NCBI GenBank assembly: GCA_964465665.1
Contig: CAYXKM010000130.1
Location: forward strand, 1-16,015
Reading direction: 5' to 3'
Source of the DNA: JAKEGN01 sp964465665
Lineage (GTDB): Bacteria; Pseudomonadota; Gammaproteobacteria; Steroidobacterales; Woeseiaceae
DNA: 16,015 nt
Position numbers and translations under genes: made by a program. Positions 7,101 through 15,890 of the stretch are shown in pieces. The notes under the pieces are model-generated. The model did not search any database, was not told the DNA's origin, and saw only the letters and a program-made list of their open reading frames with translations. Every line of letters starts with the position of its first letter. Positions within the stretch are counted from its first letter, which is position 1.

Positions 7101-8224
7101 CGGGCAAGGTTGCCCAGGGCGGGCCGAACAAGCTGAAATCTGGCGGCAAGATCACCAAGGCCTATCTGGATGAGATCCCGCGGGAGAAGTGGTTCGAGAT
7201 TCGTCTGAAGAATGATGAAGCGAACGAGCAGCTCGAAACGGCCGCCGAACGGCTCAAGGCGCAACGCGCCGATTTCGATCGCCGCTACGACGAGAAGAAA
7301 GCCAAGATCACGGCCGGCGACGATCTTGCCCCTGGCGTGCTGAAGATGGTCAAGGTTTACCTGGCCGTCAAACGTCGTATTCAGCCCGGCGACAAAATGG
7401 CAGGCCGGCACGGAAACAAGGGTGTCATCTCGACCATCGTTCCGGTGGAAGACATGCCGTACCTTGCGGACGGTACGCCGATCGACATCGTTCTGAACCC
7501 GCTCGGTGTTCCGTCGCGTATGAACGTCGGCCAGGTGCTGGAGACACACCTCGGCTGGGCGGCCAAGGGTCTCGGCAGGAAAATCGATGACATGCTGAAG
7601 GCGCAGGAATCGACCGTGAAGATTCGTCAGTTCCTCGACACCGTCTACAACAAGACCGGCGGTCGCGAAGAGGACATCAAGTCGCTGAGCGATGCGGAAA
7701 TTCTCGAACTGGCGAGCAACCTGGTGAACGGTGTGCCGACGGCAACGCCGGTATTCGACGGGGCGACCGAAGACGAGATCAAGACGCTGCTGAAACTCGC
7801 AGACCTGCCGGAGTCGGGACAGGCAAAGCTGTTCGACGGGCGTACCGGTGATTCCTTCGATCGCGATGTCACAGTCGGTTACATGTACATGCTGAAGCTC
7901 AACCACCTCGTGGACGACAAGATGCATGCACGTTCCACCGGACCGTACAGCTTGGTCACGCAGCAGCCGCTGGGCGGCAAGGCACAGTTCGGCGGACAGC
8001 GTTTCGGTGAAATGGAAGTGTGGGCGCTGGAAGCGTACGGCGCTGCCTACACCTTGCAGGAAATGCTCACGGTCAAATCGGACGACGTGCAGGGCCGTAC
8101 CAAGATGTACAAGAACATCGTGGACGGTGAGCACGAAATGGATGCGGGAATGCCCGAGTCTTTCAATGTGCTGGTCAAGGAAATTCGTTCTCTTGGCATC
8201 AACATTGAGCTGGAGTCAGAGTAA
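4145..8224 (+). CDS. rpoB: DNA-directed RNA polymerase subunit beta
   Basis: Beta forms one pincer of RNA polymerase and part of the active centre. The product is 1359 residues (E. coli 1342). From the N-terminus come the protrusion (KKRIRKDFGKRQ near 8), the lobe, and the fork/rifampicin region GSSQLSQFMDQNNPLSE from residue 513. Here D522, H532 and S537 (E. coli D516, H526, S531) are wild type, so nothing suggests rifampicin resistance. The active-site stretch GDKMAGRHGNKGV has K1084 and K1092 (E. coli K1065, K1073). The conserved end GQRFGEMEVWALEAYGAA precedes the clamp contacts. AAGG (4132-4135) lies nine bases before ATG 4145. The numbering offset grows from +6 to +19 between these sites, so the extra length is mostly in the middle. 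The TAA shares its last base with the rpoC ATG. Confidence 0.99.
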   Translation: MAYSFTEKKRIRKDFGKRQTILAVPYLLSIQLDSYKKFLQVEDSGSKRDEIGLHAAFKTVFPIVSYSGNAALEYVSYRLGEPVFDVKECQMRGLTYAAPIRVKVRLVIYDKDASGTPKPVKDIREQEVYLGEMPLMTDHGTFVINGTERVIVSQLHRSPGVFFDHDKGKTHSSGKLLFSARIIPYRGSWLDFEFDPKDSLFARIDRRRKLPVTIILRALGLTNEEMLKIFFEHNEFFLSAKDIRMGLVPGRLRGETAMFEIKLGRKVIVEEGRRITAKHVREMEQSKIDTLVVPAEYLEGKILAHDVIDKETGELLAAANAELSVEIIELLIKKGIDKIRTLYVNDLDRGPYISNTLNIDPSTTRLEALVEIYRMMRPGEPPTKEAAENLFQNLFFNGDRYDLSAVGRMKFNRRVGRETSEGPGVLDNSDILDVLKTLIDIRNGYGTVDDIDHLGNRRVRSVGEMAENAFRVGLVRVERAVKERLTQAETEGLMPQEMINAKPVAAAVKEFFGSSQLSQFMDQNNPLSEVTHKRRVSALGPGGLTRERAGFEVRDVHPTHYGRVCPIETPEGPNIGLINSLAVYARTNEYGFLETPYRKIIDSKATSEIQYLSAIEESQYVIAQANAELDKNGRLTEDLVSVRHKNEFTLADPSVIQYMDVSPRQIVSVAASLIPFLEHDDANRALMGSNMQRQAVPTLRSEAPLVGTGMERAVAVDSGVTVVGKRGGIVDSVDASRIVVRVNDDETDASESGVDIYNLTKYTRSNQNTCINQRPLVKAGNVISRGDVLADGPSTNMGELALGQNLLVAFMPWNGYNFEDSILISERVVKEDRFTTIHIEELSCVARDTKLGSEDITADIPNVGDAALAKLDESGIAFIGAEVSAGDILVGKVTPKGETQLTPEEKLLRAIFGEKASDVKDTSLRVPPGMDGTVIDVRVFTRDGVEKDARALSIEKSELESVRKDLDDTLRILEEDIYERIERMLTGKVAQGGPNKLKSGGKITKAYLDEIPREKWFEIRLKNDEANEQLETAAERLKAQRADFDRRYDEKKAKITAGDDLAPGVLKMVKVYLAVKRRIQPGDKMAGRHGNKGVISTIVPVEDMPYLADGTPIDIVLNPLGVPSRMNVGQVLETHLGWAAKGLGRKIDDMLKAQESTVKIRQFLDTVYNKTGGREEDIKSLSDAEILELASNLVNGVPTATPVFDGATEDEIKTLLKLADLPESGQAKLFDGRTGDSFDRDVTVGYMYMLKLNHLVDDKMHARSTGPYSLVTQQPLGGKAQFGGQRFGEMEVWALEAYGAAYTLQEMLTVKSDDVQGRTKMYKNIVDGEHEMDAGMPESFNVLVKEIRSLGINIELESE

Positions 8225-11200
8225 TGAAAGATCTTCTGAAGCTGTTCAAGTACCAGAACCCGGTCGATGACTTCGATGCGATTCGCATCGGACTGGCGAG
8301 CCCGGACATGATCCGTTCGTGGTCTTTTGGCGAGGTCAAGAAACCCGAGACGATCAACTACCGGACTTTCAAGCCGGAACGCGACGGCCTGTTCTGCGCC
8401 AAGATCTTCGGACCGATCAAGGACTATGAGTGCCTGTGTGGCAAGTACAAACGCCTGAAACATCGCGGAGTCGTTTGCGAAAAGTGCGGGGTCGAGGTTA
8501 CGCAGACCAAAGTGCGTCGGGAACGCATGGCGCATATCGACCTGGCCAGCCCGGTCGCGCATATCTGGTTCCTGAAATCGCTGCCATCCCGTATCGGCCT
8601 CATGCTCGACATGACCCTGCGTGAAATCGAGCGCGTGTTGTATTTCGAAGCCTTCGTGGTCGTCGAACCCGGCATGACACCTCTCGAACGCGGTCAGCTC
8701 ATGACCGACGAAATGTACCTCGATGCGATCGAGCAGTATGGCGACGAATTCGATGCCCGCATGGGTGCGGAGGCGGTTCGCGAGATGCTCTCGACCATCG
8801 ACCTGCAACGTGAAGTGCTGCAGGTTCGTGAAGAAATCGGCGGAACGCGATCGGAAACCAAGATCAAGCGCCTGTCGAAGCGGCTGAAATTGCTGGAATC
8901 CTTCATCGAATCCGGCAACCGGCCGGAATGGATGGTAATGACCGTCCTGCCGGTACTGCCGCCGGATCTGCGCCCACTCGTGCCGCTGGATGGTGGCCGC
9001 TTTGCGACCTCGGACCTGAACGACCTCTACCGTCGGGTCATCAATCGCAACAATCGGCTGCGCCGCCTGCTCGAGCTGAACGCGCCGGACATCATCGTGC
9101 GAAACGAAAAGCGCATGTTGCAGGAATCGGTCGATGCGCTGCTGGACAACGGGCGCCGCGGTCGTGCGATCACCGGTACCAACAAGCGGCCGCTGAAATC
9201 ATTGGCTGACATGATCAAGGGCAAGCAAGGCCGGTTCCGTCAGAACCTATTGGGTAAGAGAGTAGATTATTCCGGTCGCTCGGTGATTGTAGTAGGTCCT
9301 ACTCTGAGGCTGCACCAGTGCGGGCTGCCGAAAAAGATGGCGCTCGAGCTGTTCAAGCCGTTCATTTTCTCAAAGCTGCAACTGCGCGGCGAAGCAACCA
9401 CGATCAAGGCTGCCAAACGGCTGGTCGAGCGGGAAGGCGCCGAAGTCTGGGATATTCTCGAAGAGGTCATTCGCGAACATCCTGTGATGTTGAACCGCGC
9501 ACCGACATTGCATCGTCTCGGCATCCAGGCGTTCGAGCCGGTACTGGTCGAAGGCAAGGCCATCCAGCTGCATCCGCTGGTCTGCACCGCGTTCAACGCC
9601 GACTTTGACGGTGACCAGATGGCGGTGCATGTACCGCTGTCAATCGAGGCGCAGCTCGAAACACGCGCGCTGATGATGGCATCGAACAACATCCTGTCAC
9701 CGGCCAATGGCGAGCCGATCATTGTTCCGTCGCAGGACGTGGTGCTCGGCCTCTATTACATGACGCGCAAGAAGGTCAACGGCAAGGGCGAAGGCATGAT
9801 CTTCGCCGACGTCGACGAAGCAAGGCGCGCTTACGAGGGCGGTCATGTCGAACTGCAAGCGAAAGTTCGTGTTCGCGTACCTTTGCGCGATCCGAACAGC
9901 AATGACGACAAGGCAACGATTGTCAAGCTGGTCGACACCACTGTCGGCCGTGCGTTGCTGTCGACGCTGCTGCCGGTCGGCCTGAGTTTCGACCTGATCA
10001 ATCGCGACATGAGCAAGAAAGCGATTTCCAGTGTTATCAACGCCTGTTATCGGAACCTCGGACTGAAGAAGACCGTCGTATTCGCCGACCGGCTGATGTA
10101 CACCGGCTTCCGCTTTGCCACGATCGCGGGCATCTCCATCGGCGTCAACGACATGGTCGTTCCGGAAAGCAAGGAAGCAATCCTGGCAGTTGCCGAATCG
10201 GAAGTTAAAGAGATCCAGGATCAGTTTGCATCCGGCCTCGTAACCGACGGCGAGCGGTACAACAAGGTGGTCGACATCTGGTCACGAACCAATGACCAGG
10301 TGGCCAAGGCCATGATGGACAAGCTCGGAACCGAGATGGTGACGGACTCGACCGGCAAACAGGTTGCCCAGGAGTCGTTCAATTCCATTTATATGATGGC
10401 CGACTCCGGGGCCCGAGGTTCCGCCGCGCAGATCCGGCAGCTCGCCGGCATGCGAGGCCTGATGGCGAAGCCCGACGGCTCCATCATCGAGACGCCGATC
10501 ACCGCCAACTTCCGCGAAGGTCTGGATGTTCTGCAGTACTTCATCTCGACCCACGGTGCACGCAAGGGCCTGGCAGATACAGCGTTGAAAACCGCGAACT
10601 CCGGTTACCTGACTCGCCGGCTCGTCGACGTTGCCCAGGACCTGGTGGTGACAGAAACGGACTGCGAGACCCGAAACGGCGTTTCGATGTCTCCGCTCGT
10701 CGAGGGTGGTGACGTGGTCGAGCCGCTGCGCGAACGGGTGCTGGGCCGGGTTCTGGCCGAGCCGGTACTGATTCCGGGCACCGACAAAGTGGCGTTCGAC
10801 GCCGGCGCGATGCTGGATGAAGCCAGTGTTGCCCGTCTCGAGGAGTTGTCGATCGATAACGTGCTGGTACGCTCACCCATCACCTGCGATGTTCGTTACG
10901 GCGTCTGCGCACAGTGCTATGGACGCGATCTTGCGCGTGGCCAGCGTATCAACATTGGCGAGGCTGTCGGTGTGATCGCGGCGCAGTCCATCGGTGAACC
11001 GGGCACACAGCTGACGATGCGTACGTTCCACATCGGTGGCGCGGCATCGCGATCGGCAGCTGTCAGCAGCATCGAGATCAAGAACAACGGTGTCGTAAAG
11101 CTCAATAACATCAAGACCGTCGAGCACCGCAAGGGCTACCTGGTGGCAGTGTCCCGTTCCGGCGAAATCTCGGTTATCAATGAGCACGGCCGGGAACGCG

Positions 11201-12462
11201 AGCGCTATAAAGTGCCTTACGGCGCCACCATCAATTGCAAGGACGGCGACGCCGTTACCCTGGGACAGTTGGTTGCGAGCTGGGATCCGCATACGCATCC
11301 GGTCGTCACGGAAGTCGGCGGCAATCTGCAGTTCGAGGACTTCATCGACGGAGTTACGGTGACGGAGCAGGTGGATGAGTTCACTGGCCTGACCAGCATA
11401 GTCATCCTCGACCCGAAACAGCGTGGTGGCTCCGGCAAGGACCTGCGTCCGGTTGCACGACTGGTCGACGACAAGGGCAAGGACGTGTGCTTTGCGAAAA
11501 CCGATCTCCCTGCGGTCTACGTTCTGCCGCCAGGTGCCATCGTCTCCATGAGTGACGGTGCCAAAGTGTCGGTCGGCGACATCATCGCGCGCATTCCGCA
11601 GGAATCGTCGAAAACACGTGACATTACCGGCGGCCTGCCTCGCGTGGCCGACTTGTTCGAAGCGCGCAAGCCAAAGGAACAGGCGATCATGGCCGAGTTC
11701 ACGGGCACGGTCAGTTTCGGCAAGGAAACCAAGGGCAAACAGCGACTGGTCATTACCGACGAAGAGGGCGAACGTCACGAGGAGCTGATTCCGAAGTGGC
11801 GGCACCTGAACGTATTCGAGGGTGAGCAGGTCGTCCGTGGCGAAGTGATAGCCGACGGCGAACCGAATCCGCATGACATTCTGCGCCTGCAGGGCGTCGA
11901 ATCGCTCGCGGATTACCTGGTCCGTGAAATTCAGGATGTGTACCGGCTGCAGGGCGTGAAAATCAATGACAAGCACATCGAAGTCATTATTCGACAGATG
12001 CTTCGCAAGGTGTATGTCCTCGACCCAGGCGAAAGCACCTTCCTGCGCGGCGAGCAGATCGACCGTTCACGCGGACTGGAGATCAGTGAACAGCTGGAAG
12101 CGCAGGGTAAGAATCCGATCGTCATGGAACCGATCCTGCTGGGAATAACCAAGGCATCGCTGGCCACGGAATCCTTCATTTCTGCGGCGTCCTTCCAGGA
12201 AACGACCCGGGTACTGACGGAAGCAGCAGTTCGCGGGTTGCGTGACGACCTCCGCGGCCTGAAGGAAAACGTCATTGTCGGGCGGCTGATTCCGGCAGGA
12301 ACCGGCTTCGCCCACCATGCTGAGCGCCGTCGCACGCGCGAGCAGGATCTGGCCGACCAACTGCGCGAGCTGGAAGCCCGGACGGCTGCGGCGGAAGCCG
12401 AGGCACTCGAGGAAACGCGGGCGGAAGTGTCGAGCGAAGAGGTCTCGACGCCTGCGGCATAG
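8224..12462 (+). CDS. rpoC: DNA-directed RNA polymerase subunit beta'
   Basis: Beta' carries the catalytic magnesium site of RNA polymerase. The product is 1412 residues (E. coli 1407). The N-terminal zinc ribbon has C70, C72, C85 and C88. The catalytic loop NADFDGDQM has D460, D462 and D464. The bridge helix follows NFREGLDVLQYFISTHGARK. The second zinc site is C814, C888, C895 and C898. The trigger loop has M932, R933 and H936. All these numbers equal those of E. coli, which with the total length suggests the gammaproteobacterial trigger-loop insertion is present. The last 40 or so residues are an alanine- and glutamate-rich tail. ATG 8224 overlaps the rpoB stop (TAATG), with GGAG (8212-8215) as Shine-Dalgarno. 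Codons 342-362 (9247-9309) are unlike the rest of the gene. Confidence 0.99.
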   Translation: MKDLLKLFKYQNPVDDFDAIRIGLASPDMIRSWSFGEVKKPETINYRTFKPERDGLFCAKIFGPIKDYECLCGKYKRLKHRGVVCEKCGVEVTQTKVRRERMAHIDLASPVAHIWFLKSLPSRIGLMLDMTLREIERVLYFEAFVVVEPGMTPLERGQLMTDEMYLDAIEQYGDEFDARMGAEAVREMLSTIDLQREVLQVREEIGGTRSETKIKRLSKRLKLLESFIESGNRPEWMVMTVLPVLPPDLRPLVPLDGGRFATSDLNDLYRRVINRNNRLRRLLELNAPDIIVRNEKRMLQESVDALLDNGRRGRAITGTNKRPLKSLADMIKGKQGRFRQNLLGKRVDYSGRSVIVVGPTLRLHQCGLPKKMALELFKPFIFSKLQLRGEATTIKAAKRLVEREGAEVWDILEEVIREHPVMLNRAPTLHRLGIQAFEPVLVEGKAIQLHPLVCTAFNADFDGDQMAVHVPLSIEAQLETRALMMASNNILSPANGEPIIVPSQDVVLGLYYMTRKKVNGKGEGMIFADVDEARRAYEGGHVELQAKVRVRVPLRDPNSNDDKATIVKLVDTTVGRALLSTLLPVGLSFDLINRDMSKKAISSVINACYRNLGLKKTVVFADRLMYTGFRFATIAGISIGVNDMVVPESKEAILAVAESEVKEIQDQFASGLVTDGERYNKVVDIWSRTNDQVAKAMMDKLGTEMVTDSTGKQVAQESFNSIYMMADSGARGSAAQIRQLAGMRGLMAKPDGSIIETPITANFREGLDVLQYFISTHGARKGLADTALKTANSGYLTRRLVDVAQDLVVTETDCETRNGVSMSPLVEGGDVVEPLRERVLGRVLAEPVLIPGTDKVAFDAGAMLDEASVARLEELSIDNVLVRSPITCDVRYGVCAQCYGRDLARGQRINIGEAVGVIAAQSIGEPGTQLTMRTFHIGGAASRSAAVSSIEIKNNGVVKLNNIKTVEHRKGYLVAVSRSGEISVINEHGRERERYKVPYGATINCKDGDAVTLGQLVASWDPHTHPVVTEVGGNLQFEDFIDGVTVTEQVDEFTGLTSIVILDPKQRGGSGKDLRPVARLVDDKGKDVCFAKTDLPAVYVLPPGAIVSMSDGAKVSVGDIIARIPQESSKTRDITGGLPRVADLFEARKPKEQAIMAEFTGTVSFGKETKGKQRLVITDEEGERHEELIPKWRHLNVFEGEQVVRGEVIADGEPNPHDILRLQGVESLADYLVREIQDVYRLQGVKINDKHIEVIIRQMLRKVYVLDPGESTFLRGEQIDRSRGLEISEQLEAQGKNPIVMEPILLGITKASLATESFISAASFQETTRVLTEAAVRGLRDDLRGLKENVIVGRLIPAGTGFAHHAERRRTREQDLADQLRELEARTAAAEAEALEETRAEVSSEEVSTPAA

Positions 12463-12485
12463 GCTTCGGGATCGGCAATAAGCAC

Positions 12486-12516
12486 GGCAAGGCCGCGGTC
12501 GCCCGCGGACCTTGCC
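12486..12516 (+). terminator. Strong hairpin after rpoC, possible terminator or 3' end
   Basis: GGCAAGG (12486-12492) pairs with CCTTGCC (12510-12516), and CCGCGG (12493-12498) with CCGCGG (12503-12508), giving 13 base pairs with one bulged A and a TCGC loop. It begins 24 bases after the rpoC stop. No T-run follows (GGCGGCTGG instead), so it may stabilise or mark the rpoBC 3' end, or work with Rho. The str promoter starts ten bases later. Confidence 0.5.
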
Positions 12517-12526
12517 GGCGGCTGGC

Positions 12527-12556
12527 TTGACACCCCGGACCGGGCGTCAATACAAT
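12527..12556 (+). promoter_or_regulatory. Sigma-70 promoter of the str operon
   Basis: TTGACA (12527-12532), an 18-base spacer and TACAAT (12551-12556) give a perfect -35 box and a -10 box with one mismatch. The expected start is near 12563. The bases between the -10 box and the start (GCCCGCC) are all G or C, the discriminator type known to make ribosomal promoters sensitive to ppGpp and DksA. The -35 box and spacer also form a dyad: TTGAC 12527-12531 mirrors GTCAA 12546-12550 and CCC 12533-12535 mirrors GGG 12542-12544. It reads toward rpsL, about 230 bases downstream. Confidence 0.8.
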
Positions 12557-12571
12557 GCCCGCCCTTAACCT

Positions 12572-12596
12572 CTGGGCCCGCTGACCGCGGGCCCAG
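12572..12596 (+). promoter_or_regulatory. First hairpin of the rpsL leader
   Basis: CTGGGCCCGC (12572-12581) and GCGGGCCCAG (12587-12596) form a perfect 10-bp stem around TGACC. It starts about ten bases into the predicted transcript, so it could shield the 5' end from RNA pyrophosphohydrolase and RNase E. Confidence 0.55.
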
Positions 12597-12601
12597 TACA
12601 C

Positions 12602-12656
12602 TGGCGACGAAACGACAGATATTTTCTTACGTTTCATAAGATTAGATCGGTCGCCA
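12602..12656 (+). promoter_or_regulatory. Bulged two-part helix in the rpsL leader
   Basis: TGGCGAC (12602-12608) pairs with GTCGCCA (12650-12656). Directly stacked on it, GAAACG (12609-12614) pairs with CGTTTC (12630-12635) around a 15-base loop. This leaves 14 unpaired, A-rich bases (12636-12649) on the 3' side only. The outline, seven pairs plus six pairs with a 3' bulge, is that of the L10 leader at 2835-2878. A protein-binding role is an inference; I know of no described element here. Confidence 0.45.
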
Positions 12657-12659
12657 CAT

Positions 12660-12710
12660 CACCCGCAGGCTGAATCGCAGAGATTCGGCCGTCGGGTGCG
12701 CGCGTCTTTT
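12660..12710 (+). terminator. Attenuator-like hairpin in the rpsL leader
   Basis: CACCCG (12660-12665) pairs with CGGGTG (12693-12698), and inside it GGCTGAATC (12668-12676) pairs with GATTCGGCC (12682-12690) with one G-U pair around GCAGA. Six bases after the stem comes TCTTTT (12705-12710). The spacing to the T-run is longer than in a classic terminator, so at most this is a weak one. It lies between the str promoter and rpsL, so it could modulate read-through into the operon. Confidence 0.4.
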
Positions 12711-12784
12711 ACTGTGCGGACCGTGAGCACGACGCAGCAAACTGATATTGGCACTTCGATTTTTCAAACAAGAGAAAAGGGCCC

Positions 12785-13159
12785 ATGGCCACAACGAACC
12801 AACTAGTACGCAAGCCGAGAGTCATTAAAACGGCGAAAAGCACGGTACCGGCGCTCGAGCGCAGTCCGCAGAAACGTGGCGTTTGCACGCGTGTCTATAC
12901 GACCACGCCGAAAAAGCCGAACTCGGCAATGCGCAAGGTTGCGCGCGTGCGCCTGACCAACGGTTTTGAGGTGACGAGTTATATCGGCGGCGAAGGCCAT
13001 AACCTGCAGGAACACTCGGTAGTGTTGATCCGCGGGGGTCGAGTCAAGGACCTGCCGGGTGTGCGTTATCACACCATACGCGGCACTCTCGATTGCGCCG
13101 GTGTCAGTGACAGGCGGCAGGGACGCTCCAAGTACGGCGCCAAGCGACCGAAATCCTGA
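12785..13159 (+). CDS. rpsL: 30S ribosomal protein S12
   Basis: S12 sits at the decoding centre of the 30S subunit and controls tRNA selection accuracy. The product is 124 residues, the same as E. coli, and near-identical in core blocks such as RGVCTRVYTTTPKKPNSA (31-48) and GGEGHNLQEHSVVLIRGG (68-85). K43, K88 and P91 (counting Met; K42, K87 and P90 in mature numbering), where streptomycin-resistance changes arise, are all wild type. D89, the aspartate methylthiolated by RimO in many bacteria, is present. ATG 12785 follows an AAGAGAAAAGGG purine run. It is first in the str operon, behind a leader of about 220 bases. Confidence 0.98.
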   Translation: MATTNQLVRKPRVIKTAKSTVPALERSPQKRGVCTRVYTTTPKKPNSAMRKVARVRLTNGFEVTSYIGGEGHNLQEHSVVLIRGGRVKDLPGVRYHTIRGTLDCAGVSDRRQGRSKYGAKRPKS

Positions 13160-13193
13160 TTCAGATTATTTGCGACGAAGATCAATAAGACCT

Positions 13194-13211
13194 CCCGGCA
13201 ACATGGCCGGG
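13194..13211 (+). promoter_or_regulatory. Hairpin before rpsG, candidate S7 regulatory site
   Basis: CCCGGC (13194-13199) and GCCGGG (13206-13211) enclose AACATG, ending 16 bases before the rpsG ATG. In E. coli S7 represses the str operon by binding the rpsL-rpsG gap. This gap is short (68 bases), and the hairpin is the only clear structure in it. Whether S7 binds it is an inference. Confidence 0.4.
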
Positions 13212-13227
13212 ATCACAGAGACGAACC

Positions 13228-13707
13228 ATGTCAAGACGATCACAGGCACCCAAACGCACCATACTGCCGGACCCGAAGTACGGCAGTGACCTTCTTGCAA
13301 AGTTCATGAACATGATCATGAACGACGGCAAGAAGTCCGTTGCAGAGCGCATTATCTATGGCGCACTCGACCGCATTACCGAAAAGGAAACAAAGGTCGA
13401 TGCACTGGCGCTCGAGCTGCTCACGCAGGCACTGGAGAACGTCAAACCAATGGTCGAAGTCAAGTCACGCCGCGTCGGTGGCGCCACTTACCAGGTGCCG
13501 GTCGAAGTACGGCCGTCACGTCGTCAAACACTGGCAATGCGCTGGGTAATCGAAGCTGCGCGAAACCGCAGTGAGAAATCCATGGCGCATCGCCTGGCCC
13601 ACGAGCTGATGGACGCAGCCGAGAACCGCGGTACCGCAGTAAAGAAAAAGGAAGACGTTCACCGCATGGCGGAAGCCAACAAGGCGTTCTCGCACTATCG
13701 CTGGTAG
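13228..13707 (+). CDS. rpsG: 30S ribosomal protein S7
   Basis: S7 nucleates assembly of the 30S head, binds the 3' major domain of 16S rRNA and lines the E site; in E. coli it is also the str operon repressor. The product is 159 residues. The conserved blocks are RRSQAPKRTILPDPKYGS at the N-terminus, KFMNMIMNDGKKSVAERIIY near 25-44, the beta-hairpin VGGATYQVPVEVRPSRR, and AMRWVIEAARNR before the C-terminal helix. It ends in FSHYRW, as many proteobacterial S7 proteins do. ATG 13228 has only a weak AGAG upstream, which fits coupling to rpsL translation. fusA starts 35 bases after its TAG. Confidence 0.98.
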   Translation: MSRRSQAPKRTILPDPKYGSDLLAKFMNMIMNDGKKSVAERIIYGALDRITEKETKVDALALELLTQALENVKPMVEVKSRRVGGATYQVPVEVRPSRRQTLAMRWVIEAARNRSEKSMAHRLAHELMDAAENRGTAVKKKEDVHRMAEANKAFSHYRW

Positions 13708-13742
13708 TCGTTCGGCTATCAAGTTTATTAAGGAAGACACAC

Positions 13743-15836
<2,094 letters not shown>

Positions 15837-15890
15837 GCCCACCTGACATTTGAATTGACTGACAAGTTAACCGTCACGAGAGATTAGGAC

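Noticed and set aside
6338..8134. A 598-codon open frame on the - strand inside rpoB, and similar long antisense frames at 4859-6076 and 10873-11976.
   Set aside because: They lie opposite rpoB and rpoC, whose protein sequences are unmistakable, and arise from GC-rich codon structure. Their translations show no family features.
12555..12584. A nine-codon open frame (starting MPALNLWAR) that might be a leader peptide for rpsL.
   Set aside because: Its ATG overlaps the -10 box and so lies upstream of the predicted transcript start; no ribosome binding site precedes it.
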